Below, in pieces: positions 37,796-50,183 of a stretch of DNA of 64,000 bases; position 1 is the stretch's first letter; each line of letters opens with the position of its first letter. Where the stretch lies: NCBI RefSeq assembly GCF_030272615.1, contig NC_081407.1:440355213-440419212 (forward strand), given 5' to 3'. The notes beneath the pieces were generated by a model. That model ran no database searches, was not told the DNA's origin, and saw only the letters and a list, made by a program, of their open reading frames with translations. The position numbers and the translations under genes were made by a program. The stretch is from Cryptomeria japonica (taxonomy: Eukaryota > Streptophyta > Pinopsida > Cupressales > Cupressaceae).

Positions 37796-38436
37796 TGTGA
37801 GATTCTGCGAGAAGCGAGAACCGAGCCAAGATCTGATGTCAGTCATAGATCACATGCAACTCCTCACGCAACAGATGATCAAAGATCAAAATAGCTGAAT
37901 AAAGATAATTTCAATATGAGAGAGAAATAGAGACAAAGAAGATAATTTGGAGAAGACTCTCACCGAGCTATCACTTCACCTGCTTGACTAGTGAAGGTGA
38001 GAGTATAGTGCTTATTCTATAGAAAAATATAAGCATATACATCCAAGGGGTGCATTAACTCCTGTTCCCCATAACAAGTGGGAGGTTTTACCTTCTTGGT
38101 AAATGTCAAAACATGTGGCATAACCTCCTTACATGAAGACAAAAAAGGAGTTGAGAAAGTTGGCACATAAGGCCAAAAGAGGGTGTGAAACCCAACTACC
38201 CCATAACCCACTTAGGAAATGACAAAATAGTGGTTATGAGAGGTGGCACAACAAGCCAAAAGAGGGTGTGTAACTCAACTACCCATGTGAGGTGGAGAGT
38301 TATACATGTAGTTGAAGTATTTCACCACGTGTCCTCATATAAACCACTCCTATTAACCTAAGCAAGCTTAAATAATATATGTGTAGGAAAAATAAATACC
38401 CCCTAACATAAGAAAAATAAAAAACCTACACTAACA
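37796..38436 (-). repeat. 5' LTR of element B1
   Basis: The 641 bp LTR is followed directly by the TSD AGAAA and then by the resumed pol of element A. Confidence 0.9.
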
Positions 38437-40105
38437 AGAAAGTTGTTGAAGAAAATGAAGATAATGTCCAGTTACTAAGTGATGAAGAAGATCATACAGA
38501 ACCTATCGAGCCTATATTAGCCAAATATGTCAGAAGACATCATGCATCAAGTCAGATTATAGGAGATAAGGATGATCCAGTGATGACAAGGAACAAACTG
38601 AGACAGGACACATGTTTGATATCTGAATTTGAACCAAGAATAGTTAAAGAGGCATTTAACAGTGAAGATTGGGTAAATGCTATGACAGAAGAGATTGATC
38701 AAATCAAGAAGAATGACACATGGACACTGATCCCAAGACCAAAGGACAAAAATGTAATTGGTACAAAGTGGATTTTCAGAAACAAGCTAAATGAAAAAGG
38801 TGAGGTCCTTCAAAACAAAGAAAGACTAGTTTGCAAAGGTTATTCTCAAGAAGAAGGAATAGATTATGGTGAGACTTTTGCACCTGTGGCTAGACTTGAG
38901 GGAGTAAGAACATTATTGGCATATGTTGCTTTCAAAATTTTAAGGTATATGAAATGGATGTTAAATCTGCATTTTTGAATGGTATACTAGAAGAAGAAGT
39001 TTATATTGAACAACCTAAAGGATTTGTTGAAGACAAGAGTAAAGATCAGGTATGTAAATTAAACAAAGCTTTATATGGTCTGAAACAAGCACCTAGAGCA
39101 TGGTATGAAAGACTACACTCTTACTTAATCAAGATTGGTTTTATAAGGACAACTGAAAATAGCAACATGTACATGAAGAATGATGAGAACAATGGTATAC
39201 TGATCTCAGCCATATTTGTTGATGATATTATTTTTTGTGGTAATGACTCCTTATGCAAGAATTTTGGAAATGAAATGTGCAAAGAATTTGAGATGTCATT
39301 AATCGGTGAGATAAAATATTTTATAGGTTTACAGATACTACAAATAAAAGATGAGATTTTCATTACTCAATCCAAGTACATAAAGGAAATCTTGAAGAAA
39401 TTTGGAATGGAGGATTCTAAACCAGTAAGTACTCCTATGACTACTAACTGTAAACTATCAAAGAATGATGAATCTACATCTGTTGATGAGACACTTTACT
39501 AATCTATGATTGGGAAGTTGCAATATGTTGTGCATAGCAGACCGGATATAGCACATGTAGTAGGTATTGTTGCAAGATTTTCTGAAGATTATGGCTTAGT
39601 ATATGAAAAGAGAAATGATTTTGATTTAAAAGTTTATACTGATGCTGATTGGGCAGGCAACATAGATGATAGGAAAAGCACAAGTGGTGGAGCTTTCTTT
39701 TTAGGAGAAAGACTAGTAAGTTGGCTTAGTAAGAAACAAGGATGTATCTCACAGTCAACAGCAGAAGTTGAATATGTTGTTGTAGCATTGAATTGTACCA
39801 ATATAGCATGGATCAAACAACTGTTGGAAGGTATAAATGAGAAAGTTACCAAGCCAGTAACTATATTTTGTGATAATACGAGTGCCATTAACATTTCAAA
39901 GAATCTTGTAATGCACTCTAAGACAAAACATATCTCTATAAAGTATCATTATCTCAGAGAAGAAGTTCAAGAGAAGAAAGTTGTGCTGGAATATATCAGT
40001 TCAAAGGAGAAATTAGTAGACATCTTCAAAAAGCCACTGCCAAGGGACACTTTTGAGTATCTCAAAAGCAAGTTAGGGGTCCTACCCCTATCTTCTACTC
40101 ACTGA
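38437..40105 (+). pseudogene. element A reverse transcriptase and RNase H (3' part of polyprotein)
   Basis: After the TSD the polyprotein resumes. The RT shows [35 protein letters not shown], a frameshift near 38940, then [23 protein letters not shown] and the catalytic FVDD (near 39215-39226). TAA 39500 interrupts at LYQS-like sequence. RNase H shows YTDADWAGNIDDRKSTSGG, SQSTAEVEY, CDNTSAINISKN, HISIKYHYLRE and the end near TGA 40103. Between VARF (39580) and YGLVYE (39590) about 28 residues normally present in copia elements are missing in frame. Broken by one frameshift and one stop plus that deletion. Confidence 0.9.
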
Positions 40106-40578
40106 CAGAGTTCAGTGAAAGCATCAATTCGATGAATCTACAAAATATTATGTGTGGATTGATGCTAATTTACGCACTTTAGAAGGTTTTCTAAAGGTGT
40201 GCAGGAAATAGTGAATAGAGACAAGTTGCTCTAACCGAGACTGAGATGATACACAGCAAGGCAAATCACTTCACAAAGGAAGAAATCATGAATTAATTCT
40301 TTTACTTTTTGGCACTGTTGTCAAAGGGGGAGAAGACTGAATGGTAAAATCATAAATGAAGAAGATAACAGAAGACTAATGACAGGGGGAGAAGATTACA
40401 AAAGGGAGCAGACTAAATGCAAGACAACAGCTCAGAAGCCTAATGAAAAAGGGAGAAGACTTCAGGAGATTTTAACAGCTCAAGGATAATAAGAGAAGTC
40501 TAACAGCAATCTGAATCCAAATCAATTTGAATATCTTGTTGGTATTACCATTTAAAAGTTGGTTTTTCCATCAATGCC
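40106..40578 (+). other. 3' untranslated region of element A
   Basis: This is a purine-rich stretch between RNase H and the PPT, with repeated GGGGGAGAAGA-like motifs (40326, 40385). No ORF is supported. Confidence 0.6.
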
Positions 40579-40589
40579 AAAGGGGGAGA
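40579..40589 (+). promoter_or_regulatory. polypurine tract of element A
   Basis: AAAGGGGGAGA after AATGCC, one base before the 3' LTR. It is identical to the tract of element F. Confidence 0.9.
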
Positions 40590-40590
40590 T

Positions 40591-42065
40591 TGTTGGAATT
40601 TCAATAGAAAGAAAGATTGTTGATATTCATTAAGGATATTGAGAAGGTTGTTGAAGATTATTTGATATAACTGAAAAGGGATGATAACTATCTTTATAAC
40701 ATTATTTTTTCATTGATGTCAAGAAATTGTTTTGATTCAGTATGATGTTGTCATATCTTAAGAAGTATGTTTTGGTGAGTATTAAGTGGCCAATAAGTGA
40801 CATAGAAAGCATGTGATGAATAAGGGGAGAAATAAGATATTCAATGGGCAACTATTACCGAGTTAGACAATGATGAGATCATGATGTTTAGATTGTTTTT
40901 GATATCCTATATATGTTGTTGATTGTAAGGTTAATACTATACTATGTCACCGAGCAAAGAACCTAGTCGGTAAACCCTAAGGTTATCGATATCGGTTAAT
41001 GAAGGCAGAATGTCTACCGAGTAAAGTTTAGTATTTACCGAGTTACAACCCAGTTATGATAGATCGCATTGGATGGATAAAATCATTATTTAATGAAGGA
41101 TGCTGATGAGATGGAGATGCATAAATGATTGGTATGTTGTGCATGAAGTTTTTTAAGGATCTACGGCAATGGAAGATCGATAGGAAGATCTACAGCACAG
41201 ATTGAACCGCAATAACCTTGTGCAAGTTCCAAGAAAGGAATGCAAGTCCCAAGGTGAGGTAAAATGTTTTCAGATCGAAGGATGCATTGAACCTAGTCAA
41301 GATTGAAGATCTGATGGCTAAGATTGATCATGGGAAATGTGATCAAGGAGATTTAGCGGTTAGAATTGTTTATAAATAAGAAATTGTTGATGAACAATGT
41401 ATACGGGTAAGTGTAAGCATGGGGATGCTACATAGTGATTACCGAGCATAGAAGCTTGAAGACTTGTTTGAATAACAGAGTAAGGAGCCCAGCAGAGGGC
41501 CAAGATAAGTCCTATGATAAGATTGTTTTGAGCAAATAAGAATCTTCTTTAGCATTTTAGATGTGAAGTTGCAGATATATTTTATTACTGTTATTTTGTA
41601 AGTGACAGAAAATCTCTTAACCAAGTGGACTTAACAGTCTTATTTGTAAACCCTCTAGCAAGGTAACATTCTAAATGAGTGTTTGAAATCCTTTGATAAG
41701 GTCACTTCTAACAAAGTGAAGATCCTAACAGATCTGAGGGAAATCCCTAAACTGGGTCACATCTAGCAATGTGTTTGTAATCTTTAACAGGATTTGCTTT
41801 TAACCGAGCATACTCTAGAAGAGTATATTTCTTAGTAGGTTTGAAATCCCACAGTGGTTTTTCCCTATTTGGGTTTCCATGTTAAATCTGGTGTTATATG
41901 TGTTATGATGATTATGTGTTTTTGAGCTTGCATGTTTAGTAGTTTTCGATTATATTGTTGAAGTATAAGTTACCGAGGTTGAATCTGTTAATTTTATGGA
42001 AGATTAAGTTTGTATGATTCACCCCCCCCTCTCATCTTGTTAGCTATTAGCATCAAAAATTTACA
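40591..42065 (+). repeat. 3' LTR of element A
   Basis: It runs from TGTTGGAATTTCAATAG to AAATTTACA, homologous to 27875-29377. It contains the hairpin at 41854-41882 and a C-run at 42021-42028, and is followed by GATGC. Confidence 0.9.
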
Positions 42066-44878
42066 GATGCCTAGCTGGAAATGGAGCAATATCTTTAATA
42101 TTAGAATGAAAACCTCGTTGGAGCTATGGATGCTCACTGGCAGCGAGGCTCTATCCAAGATGCTTTTGAAGTTAGGGTAACTCATGTAGCTAGCCACACT
42201 AGATTTTGAAGATTACAATGATCATATGAGTCAGAATGAATCCACTTGCACACACATGGGTAATCAAAGACTAAATACCTTGATCCAGTTTGGGATTCTT
42301 CTTCCCTTGTGAGTATGCTTCCTAGTCACTAGCTATGTTCGATTGAATTTTTCAGAGGTTCTAAGTATGTTCAGTCTCTATCTTTGAAAATTTTAGGAAG
42401 ACTTATTTAGGTGGTGCTAAATACTATGAAAATCTTACATATTGGCTTTTTGAAAATGGAAACCTCTATGATTGGGGGAAAAGGTTTATCCACTCTATTC
42501 TTCATACCACATCTCTCATTGTCCTTCCTCCAATATCCATTACCCTATCTAAATTCATTCGATGCTATCTACAATCTTTCTTCACTTTATCCATACCATC
42601 TATCCTACCTATTCATTACTTCCATCATCCCTCACTATCTATGATATTGTTTCTCCTATCCATATCCTATCTCTATCCATATCGCCTTTTCCATCCTTGA
42701 TCTTGATCAAAACTAAGGATAAAAACATGATTTCAAAAAATATCTTAATGTGTCTCCTCATAAGCTACCTCCATCTTTCTCCTATCCATTTCCATCTCAA
42801 TAGTTCAGCCATCCATTCATAATGTTCTTGTCTTGCTATACATTGGGGCAACCAAATACATCTTTCTTCTAATACAAAACTCCAAAAATCAGAAATGTCT
42901 AGAAAACTAAAAAATCGACAAAATCAAATAAAATTTGAAAATCAAAGCAGGAATGTATGGCCCATCCGTAAAATCAAATCAAGCTTCATATCTACTCAAT
43001 CAATCTCTCCCATATCGCAAACCAAAACAAGACCCATATTGAAACCAAGCATCATATCGAGAATCAATCAACAACATCATATCAGGACTCATATAAAAAA
43101 TAAAGTACCATATCAATCAACCAGAGTCCCAAATCAAAATCAAGCAACATATCAAAGTTTGGTATAATATCGCAATCTATTACCCATAATGAAATTACAT
43201 TTCATATCAATCACACAAGTATCATATCAAAGATCATTCAATCAATCGAGAATCATATTAAAATCCAGAAACATATTGAAGTCAAGCATCGTAACGCAAT
43301 TGGGACCCATATGGACCCATATCAAATCAAGATTCATATCGAATCAAGACCCATATCAACCTTTGACCCATATCGACATGTTTGACTCATATTGACAATC
43401 AATTTGACCCATATCAGCTTTTGAAACATATCGACACCTGACCCATATCGATAATCAAGATTCATACCAACGCAACCTCAGTGGATGTGTGGTGCATGTG
43501 CGCGCTATGCCCACATTAGTCTTCCTCACTTCTTCAATATTTATTTTTAATAAAAAATCTTTAAGTTTGCAATCAAACTGATCACATGTCTTGTTAGTCA
43601 ATTCATCACTCGAAATCTATCAACATCAACATGTCTTATACAAGGATAGGTATACTCAAAACCAGACAGAACGATCTTATACGGGGTACTCACTCTTTGA
43701 AACTAGACATTCTTATCAATCATTGAACAAATAAAAACAATGACATAGATCAATATGACTGTTGGATTTTGTTCTAGTTAGCCTTATCTTTATCAATTGA
43801 TGGCAGTACATGTTTCATCTTTCAAAAATCATAAAAATCAAAAAGTGCAATAGAAGTAAGTGGTGAAAACCTAGAAACAGGCTCACTATTTGTGATAGAG
43901 AGGTTCCTCCATCTATTTGTACATATCATATCCACCCATCTAAGCCATCACTAGAAATTCACAAATGCTTATCAATCCTAGACATACTTAGCATAGTCAT
44001 TGTCCTTGATTTATCTGAATCAATTATCTAAATTGTATCCCACCATGGCTTGGTGATCAATGTACATATCCATATCAAAGTAGTATCAACAGTAAGGGGC
44101 AAAATCCTAACCTAGCTAGGGGCATTTCGCCTTAAGGGTTTTAGACATCAGACCAAACATTGAGCAAGACAACAAGGATTAGAACAACCAACAAATGACA
44201 ATGACGATGCAAGAAGACTAGATATCATGGAATTGAACTGATTGGAATTGAACAAAAGATCTATTTGCAAGATGTTTTACTTGACAAGAGTACATTTCCA
44301 ATAGCATGCATGCTTGATTATGGTTGTTATTTTTTTCTTATCATATCTCCTAAGTGACTCAAGGATGTCTCAATGAATAGAGAAGCAAGGAAGGAATGTG
44401 ATGTTTTCTTTGTCTATTGTTTGGGAGTGAAGCCTTCTATTATGCAACATTTTGGATTTGTATAGGACAAATGTTAACTCTTGTCTATTTATGCAAGCAA
44501 CACTCGGGTCATCTTAGTTCAATTATACCTCAATGCTTGTGTCATCTTGCAATTTCAAAATCCATGTAAGTTATATTTAGGTCGTTATGGTTTAATTATA
44601 CCATGATGCTTATATCCAATTTCAACAAATCAAGGCCCGATGATGAAAACAAAGGAAGCACTAGAACTTTGATCAAAATAGATGGCAACATTGAGAATAG
44701 AATGCATATTAAGCTTTTCACTAGATGTACACCATTATCATTTTAATCTTGCATTAGGTTGCATATCATTTTAATCTTGCATTAGTATCATTTCATTATC
44801 ATTATCATCGTCATGTCATTCTTACATCTCATATCATACATCTCATTTTCAAGATACATCTCATCATCATCATCTATT
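42066..44878. other. non-coding sequence between elements A and C, repeat-rich
   Basis: No gene is supported. It contains the CATATC repeat (42935-43480). One degenerate copy of the TCTTATACAGG-type repeat that is amplified at 50294 lies near 43635-43715. A short duplication of ATCATTTTAATCTTGCATTAG lies near 44737-44785. It is probably the decayed 3' region of a gypsy element. Confidence 0.4.
42935..43480. repeat. diverged short tandem repeat, CATATCRA core
   Basis: CATATC or CATATT recurs about every 15-30 bp, often as GACCCATATCGACAATCAA, with many substitutions. The same word recurs at 51140-51390 beyond element C. Confidence 0.6.
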
Positions 44879-46276
44879 TGTTAGCATTGCAGGAAGATTG
44901 CATTGAAGAAGTATATTAGGAAGTGTTCTCATTGATGTCAATAGCAACTAGTAATGAAGTCATAAAGAAACCAGTAATGAAGCAGTAAAGAAAATGGCAA
45001 TGAAGCAGTGAAGATCAACTGATAACCCTATCCAGTTGAGAAGAAGAACCCTAACCGATGAAGCTTGGAGATCGGTTGTGATGATTTATGATCAGATGAT
45101 GATTGGTGATGAAGATGCCATGAAAGAATGTTGCACGTGATGAGTTTCTAGAAGGTTTTGGCATGTAAAGATAATCATTTATCTTGGGAATGATCAAATT
45201 CATAGTATGAAGTGACAAACGTGTGATGTGTTACAAGATTCAAAGTGCAATGATCCAAGAGCAGTTGTAGATGCCTAGAAGAATGTAAAGTTATTGCAAT
45301 GTAATCTAATGGTCAAGATTGAACTGATGTGTTTGTAATCTCTATGAGAATTGTAGTGTTTGTTTTGTGTTACTGACCTAATGTATTTGTTTATAAGGTC
45401 GATGAATTGATTGAATGAGTGGTTGGAAAAATTGATAAAATGTGAAAGTGATTGTTGTCGAACTAGAAGGTGTGTCTGCAGAATGATGTGAAGGTAGATA
45501 GGAGTGGTAAAGGATTTGACTTAGTAAGGAAGTGTTATTTCTAGATCAGTCAAAGAACTTGTTGTTCTCTAACCATTAGAGCAGTTTGAAATGTCCTCAC
45601 AAGGTAAGCTCTAACAGACTTGTTGAAATCCTCTAATCAGGTGATCCATTATCTTGGATTTAAAATCCTCCATTGAGGTTACCTTTAATAGGGCATTACC
45701 TTTAACAGGGTATTTATAGTCAATCCCTTAACCGAGTGGTCCTTAACAAGATTTGTTCCTAACAGATCATTCTTGTATAAGCTTCTAACCAGGCTTGGCT
45801 CCTAACAAGGTGAACTTCAGAAGAGTTCAAAGAATACTTGTGGGTATTCATCCCCACCGTGGTTTTTCCCATTTGGGTTTCCATGTGAAAAAATCACTGT
45901 GTCAAGTGGTGAATGATTTTGTGGATGTGTTTTTGGTATGGTTGATATGAATGATTGGTAATTCTACATAGATATATTTAAATGATTGGAAATTATCTAA
46001 AATATGTTATTATTGGTATTAGTGAAGTGATTTAAGGTTTTGGTCAAAGGATATTTAAGTTTCAGATCTATTGCATTATATCACTGAAGTATTAGGTCAA
46101 CCAGTAAGGTTTAACAGAGTAGCTGCAGATTTGTTAAAGTGACTAAACAGATAAACTTTGTGAGTTGATTCTAAGTTGAAAATAAGTTTGGTGAAAATTC
46201 AGTTAATTTTCTAACTACTTATTCATGCCCCCCTCTAAGTAGTTGACTAGATCTTTATAGTTTCATCATATTATCA
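44879..46276 (+). repeat. 5' LTR of element C
   Basis: The 1398 bp LTR runs from TGTTAGCATTGCAGG to CATATTATCA. It holds the hairpin GTGGTTTTTCCCATTTGGG (45859-45877) and a C-run near 46229. Confidence 0.85.
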
Positions 46277-46290
46277 ATTGGTATCGAAGC
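46277..46290 (+). promoter_or_regulatory. primer-binding site of element C
   Basis: ATTGGTATCGAAGC differs from ATTGGTATCAGAGC by a two-base inversion-like change (AG to GA). It lies directly after the LTR. Confidence 0.8.
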
Positions 46291-46346
46291 ATTCCAGATC
46301 CTCTTGAGTATAAGCCTAATAGCTTGAGGAAAAGATATAGGAGAAA

Positions 46347-49300
46347 ATGATGAAGAGAGAGGGTCTCAAGTTCAATAGAGATAACTACAGAATCTGGAGT
46401 GATAGGATGAAGATTTACATCAAGAGCTTAGGAAGGCAGTATTGTGATCATGTTGTTACTATGTATTACTTGCCTAGTGGAACTATAATAGATGATCAGA
46501 AGAAGGAGCAATAGGAGAACAACCAAGCATTGGAAGCCATCATCAGTACCTAGTCAGATTCAGAATATGTTGACGTTCATGGATTGGATACTACACATGA
46601 AGTTTGGAAGAAACTGGAATAAATCTATGGTGGTGATGAGCATGCAAAGATAGCTAAAGAAGAGAGTCTCAAAGGAAAATTTGATGACATGAGAATGGTT
46701 GAAGGAGAAAACATTCAACGGTATGGTCAAATAATCAAGGTGATAATTGGAGAAATCAAAAGTGTTGGAGGTATAGTGGAGGATGCCAATGTGGTTAGCA
46801 AGGTATTGGGAACCCTTCTACTGGTCTACGCTATCAGAGTTGCAGCCATTCAAGAACTCAAATCTATTGATAAGACAAAGGTAACTCTTGACTCTATCAT
46901 TGGTAAATTGACTGCATTCAAATTAAATGGTTTTGATGGTAGTGTTCAGAGGTCAGAATCTGCATTTAAAGCCTCAGTCTCAACCCCACCAGTAAGGAAA
47001 AGCAGAGAAGTAAATTACAGTCATGAATCTAGATCCACCAAAGAGGTAGATGATGAAGAAAGCCTAATGGAACTTGAAGCATTGTTGGCCAAGCAGTTAC
47101 CTAGAGGTACCGGTAAGTATAGAGGTAAATTACCACTGAAATGTTTTGCATGTAACCGGATAGGACATATTGCTACTAACTATCCTAATGGAGATAACGA
47201 GGAAAAATGAGAGAAATATAGGAAGTTTAAAGGAAAAGGAAAAATAAATTGTCTCATTATAGTGGATGAAGGTATTAAAGATGAAGAATTTGAGGTAAAT
47301 ACAAATGAGGACATTGTCTTTGTTGCTATCAAAGAAGACATATCAGATCATAAGGCATTGATCTCTCACTTGGATAATTCAGATGACTGGATTATAGATA
47401 GTGGTTGTTCACACCACATTACTGGTAACCGAAGGAAGTTTTTAACATTGGATGAATTTGATGGAGGTGTTGTCAGATTTGGGAATAACTCTCCCTACAT
47501 GGTGAAAGGCAAAGGATCCATTTCCCTTAATTGTAAGAGTAGTGCAAATGATTTCTACTAGATTGAAGGTCTAAAACACAATATTTTGAGTGTTTTTCAA
47601 CTCAATGACAAAGGTTACCCATTAGAATTTAAGAATGGAGTTTGCAAGATCTTTGGAAGCAAAGGTGAACTGATTGCAACAGGCAAACAAACCAGAGGTA
47701 ACTTATTTCACTTAAACTCTGAAATCAATAGTTGTTTGATTGCAAAAGTAGAAGATAGTTGGCTTTGGCATTGGATATTTTTCCATGTGAATTTTGATAA
47801 CATTGTAAGAGTCAGCAAGTCAAAATAAGTAAGAGGATTTCCATAGTTAGACAAACCGGTGAATGATTTGTACAAGGAATGTCAGTTAGGGAAAATGACA
47901 ACCTCAACCTTCAAGAGAAAATATTTCTTAGCTAAAAATTTGCTAGATTTGGTTCATACTGACCTATGTTGACCAATAAAGACTAGGAGTATTCAAGGAG
48001 ATCGGTACTTCATGATATTTACCGATGACTGCTCAAGGATGATGTGGGTTGCATTCTTGAAAGACAAGACAAAAGCATTCAACAAATTTAAATCATTAAA
48101 ATCCTTGGTTGAGAATGAAAGTGGAAGGAAGCTAAAATGTTTAAGGTTTGATCAAGGTGGTGAATTTACTTCAAAGGAATTCACTAGATACTATGAAAAC
48201 AATGGGATCAAGAGGTAGCTATCTGCACCAAGGATACCACAGTAGAAGGGTATTGCAGAAAGGAACAACTAGTTTGTGGTTCAAGCTGCTAGGACTATGT
48301 TAATCCAAGGAGGTGTAGCAAAGACATTTTGGAGAGAAGCTATCAGCATAGCTTTTTATACAATAAACTGGATACTGGTCAAAAGAGATAATGACAAAAC
48401 ACCCTATGAATACTAGTATGGTAGATCATCAAATGTCAGTTACTTCAAAAAAATTGGTACCAGATGTTTTATTAAAAGAAGTGATTATATTGGAAAGTTT
48501 TATGCCAAAAGTAATGAAGGCATATTTCTTGGTTACTCCACCAAAAGAAAAGCTTATAAGTGCTACAACAATTAGACTAAGAAGATCATTGAAAGTGTCA
48601 ATGTTTGAGTAGATGAATTTCTTGAAAAATCTAAAGAAACCAGCAAGAAAGAAGAAGAAGAAGAAGAAGAAGAAGAAGAAGAAGAAGAACCAAACACATT
48701 GTTTTGGAACCAGAACCGGTAAAGCAAGAAGTTCGAGGACTGAACATAGAAGCCCCAATTCAGCTGGAATAGGAAGGTCCAATAGAAGATGAAGAAAGTG
48801 AAGAAGAAGAAGAACCTGAAAAACCAAGATCATGTTATTCCAAGGTATGTTAGACTCAATCATAGCCCCAATCATATTATTGGAGACAAGAATGTAGGTG
48901 TATTAACTAGAAGAGGGCTAAGAGAAAACTCTTGTATGATCTCCAACATTGATCCTAGAACAACAAAAGAAGCCTTTGCAGATGAACATTGGATCAAGGC
49001 AATAGAAGAAGAAGTTGATTAGATAGAGAATAATAATACATGGTCATTGGTACCCAGATCAAAAAATAAGAATGTAATAGGCACAAAGTGGGTATTCAAA
49101 AATAAATTGAATGAAGATGAAGCAATGGTCAGGAATAAAGCCAGACTGGTTTGTAAAAGATATGCAGAAGAGGAAGGTGAAGATTATGGTGAGACATTTA
49201 CACTAGTAGAAAGATTGGAAGGAGTAAGGATTCTTCTTGCATTTGCAGCATACAGAGGATTTAAGGTATATCAAATGGAATATTGGAAGAAGAAGTCTAC

Positions 49301-49399
49301 ATACAACAACCAAATGGTTATGCATTAACAAAAGAAAAGGATATGGTGTGAAAGATACATAAGGCACTATATGGATTGAAACAAGCACCAAGAGCAAGC
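46347..49399 (+). pseudogene. element C gag, protease, integrase and partial reverse transcriptase
   Basis: ATG 46347 begins gag (GLKFNRDNYRIWSDRMK; later YGGDEHAKIA). The zinc knuckle reads CFACNRIGHIATNY, so its last Cys is replaced by Tyr. Protease DSGCSHHITG lies near 47398. Integrase follows: WHWIFFHVNFDN, LDLVHTDLC, IFTDDCSRMMW, RFDQGGEFTS, GIAERNN. The frame is the same throughout, with many TAG, TAA and TGA stops. The (GAA)13 tract near 48651 carries a local frame change that is reversed near 48825. The RT starts around 48960 (AFADEHWIKAIEEEVD, GTKWVFKNKLNED) and ends after LYGLKQAPRA. A 25 bp deletion removes the DVKSAFLNG motif near 49279. The YVDD site is absent, so it cannot function. 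Confidence 0.85.
48651..48689. repeat. (GAA)13 microsatellite inside element C pol
   Basis: It consists of 39 uninterrupted bases of GAA, encoding poly-Glu in the pol frame. The opposite strand gives a spurious poly-Phe ORF. Confidence 0.95.
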
Positions 49400-49423
49400 T
49401 ACATAAGGCACTATATGGATTGA
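49356..49423. repeat. 24 bp direct duplication at the element C deletion junction
   Basis: TACATAAGGCACTATATGGA plus TTGA occurs at 49356-49379 and again at 49400-49423, separated by 20 bp. The second copy passes directly into LTR sequence. Confidence 0.85.
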
Positions 49424-50183
49424 TTTAGCAAGGAAGTGTTGTTTCTAGATCGGTCAAAGAACCTATTGTTCTCTAACCATTACAGCAGTTTGAAATCCCC
49501 TCATAGGGTAGGATCTAATAGGCTTGTCGTTGAAATCCTCTAATCAAGCAATCCATTAGTTTGGATTTGAAATCCTCCACTGAGGTTACCTTTAGCAGGG
49601 TATTACCTTTAACAGAGTATTTGTAGTCAATCCCTTAACCGGGGGGTCCTTAACTGAATATGTTCCTAACAAAACATTCTTGTATAAGCATCTAACTAGG
49701 CTTGGCTTCTAACAGGGAGAACTTCAGAAGAGTTAAAATAATACTTGTGGGTATTCATCCCCACCATGGTTTTTTCCATTTGGGTTTCCACGTGAAAAAA
49801 TCACTGTGTCAAGTGGTGAATGATTTTTGTGGATGTGTTTTTGGTATGGTTGATATGAATGATTGGTAGTTCTACATAGATATATTTAAATGATTGGAAA
49901 TGATCTAAAATATGTTATTATTGGTATTATTGAAGTGATTTAAGGTTTTGGTCAAAGGATATTTAAGTTTCAGATCTGTTGCATTATATCACTGAAGTAT
50001 TAGGTCAACTGGTAAGATTTAACAGAGAATTTGTAGATTTGTTAAAGTGACTAAACAGATAAACTTTGTGAGTTGATTCTTAGTTGAAAATAAGTTTGGT
50101 GAAAATTTAGTTAATCTTCTAACTACTGATTCACCCCCCCTCTCAATAGTTGACCAGATCTTTATAGTTTCATCATATTATCA
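49424..50183 (+). repeat. truncated 3' LTR of element C
   Basis: It matches 45522-46276 of the 5' LTR from TTAGCAAGGAAGTG to ATATTATCA. The U3 half and the PPT are missing. Confidence 0.85.

Larger units (their letters stand above)
31888..38436 (-). mobile_element. complete Ty1/copia retrotransposon (element B1), nested in element A
   Basis: The element is 6549 bp with two LTRs of exactly 641 bp (31888-32528, 37796-38436). Both read TGTGAGATTCT...CACTAACA on the plus strand. The target-site duplications AGAAA are perfect (31883-31887, 38437-38441). PBS and PPT lie in the expected places for minus-strand transcription. The insertion splits element A's pol between its integrase C-terminal region and its RT. 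A second copy of the same family (B2) starts at 57451. Confidence 0.95.
27875..42065 (+). mobile_element. SIRE-like Ty1/copia retrotransposon (element A), interrupted by B1
   Basis: LTRs of 1503 bp (27875-29377) and 1475 bp (40591-42065) both begin TGTTGG and end TTTACA. They are flanked by GATAC (27870-27874) and GATGC (42066-42070), a 5 bp target duplication with one change. The element has a tRNA-iMet PBS, the order gag, protease, integrase, RT, RNase H (copia type), and the PPT AAAGGGGGAGA. Without the B1 insertion it is about 7.6 kb. The PPT context and the RT/RNase H wording fit the SIRE/Maximus branch; this lineage call is tentative. Confidence 0.9.
44879..50183 (+). mobile_element. 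Ty1/copia retrotransposon (element C) with internal/3' deletion
   Basis: It has a full 5' LTR (44879-46276), a PBS, and gag to RT in the plus strand. A junction at 49400-49424 then jumps into the middle of the 3' LTR (49424-50183, matching from about 45522). RT after KQAPRA, RNase H, the PPT and the first ~645 bp of the 3' LTR are gone. The flanks CTATT (44874-44878) and CCAGT (50184-50188) do not form a clear TSD. Confidence 0.85.

Noticed and set aside
42411-43395. Several short plus-strand ORFs rich in Ile, Ser and Tyr
   Set aside because: They arise from the CATATC-type repeat and TC-rich DNA and show no domain.
48429-48875. Minus-strand ORF with a long Phe run
   Set aside because: It is the antisense of the (GAA)13 tract within element C pol.
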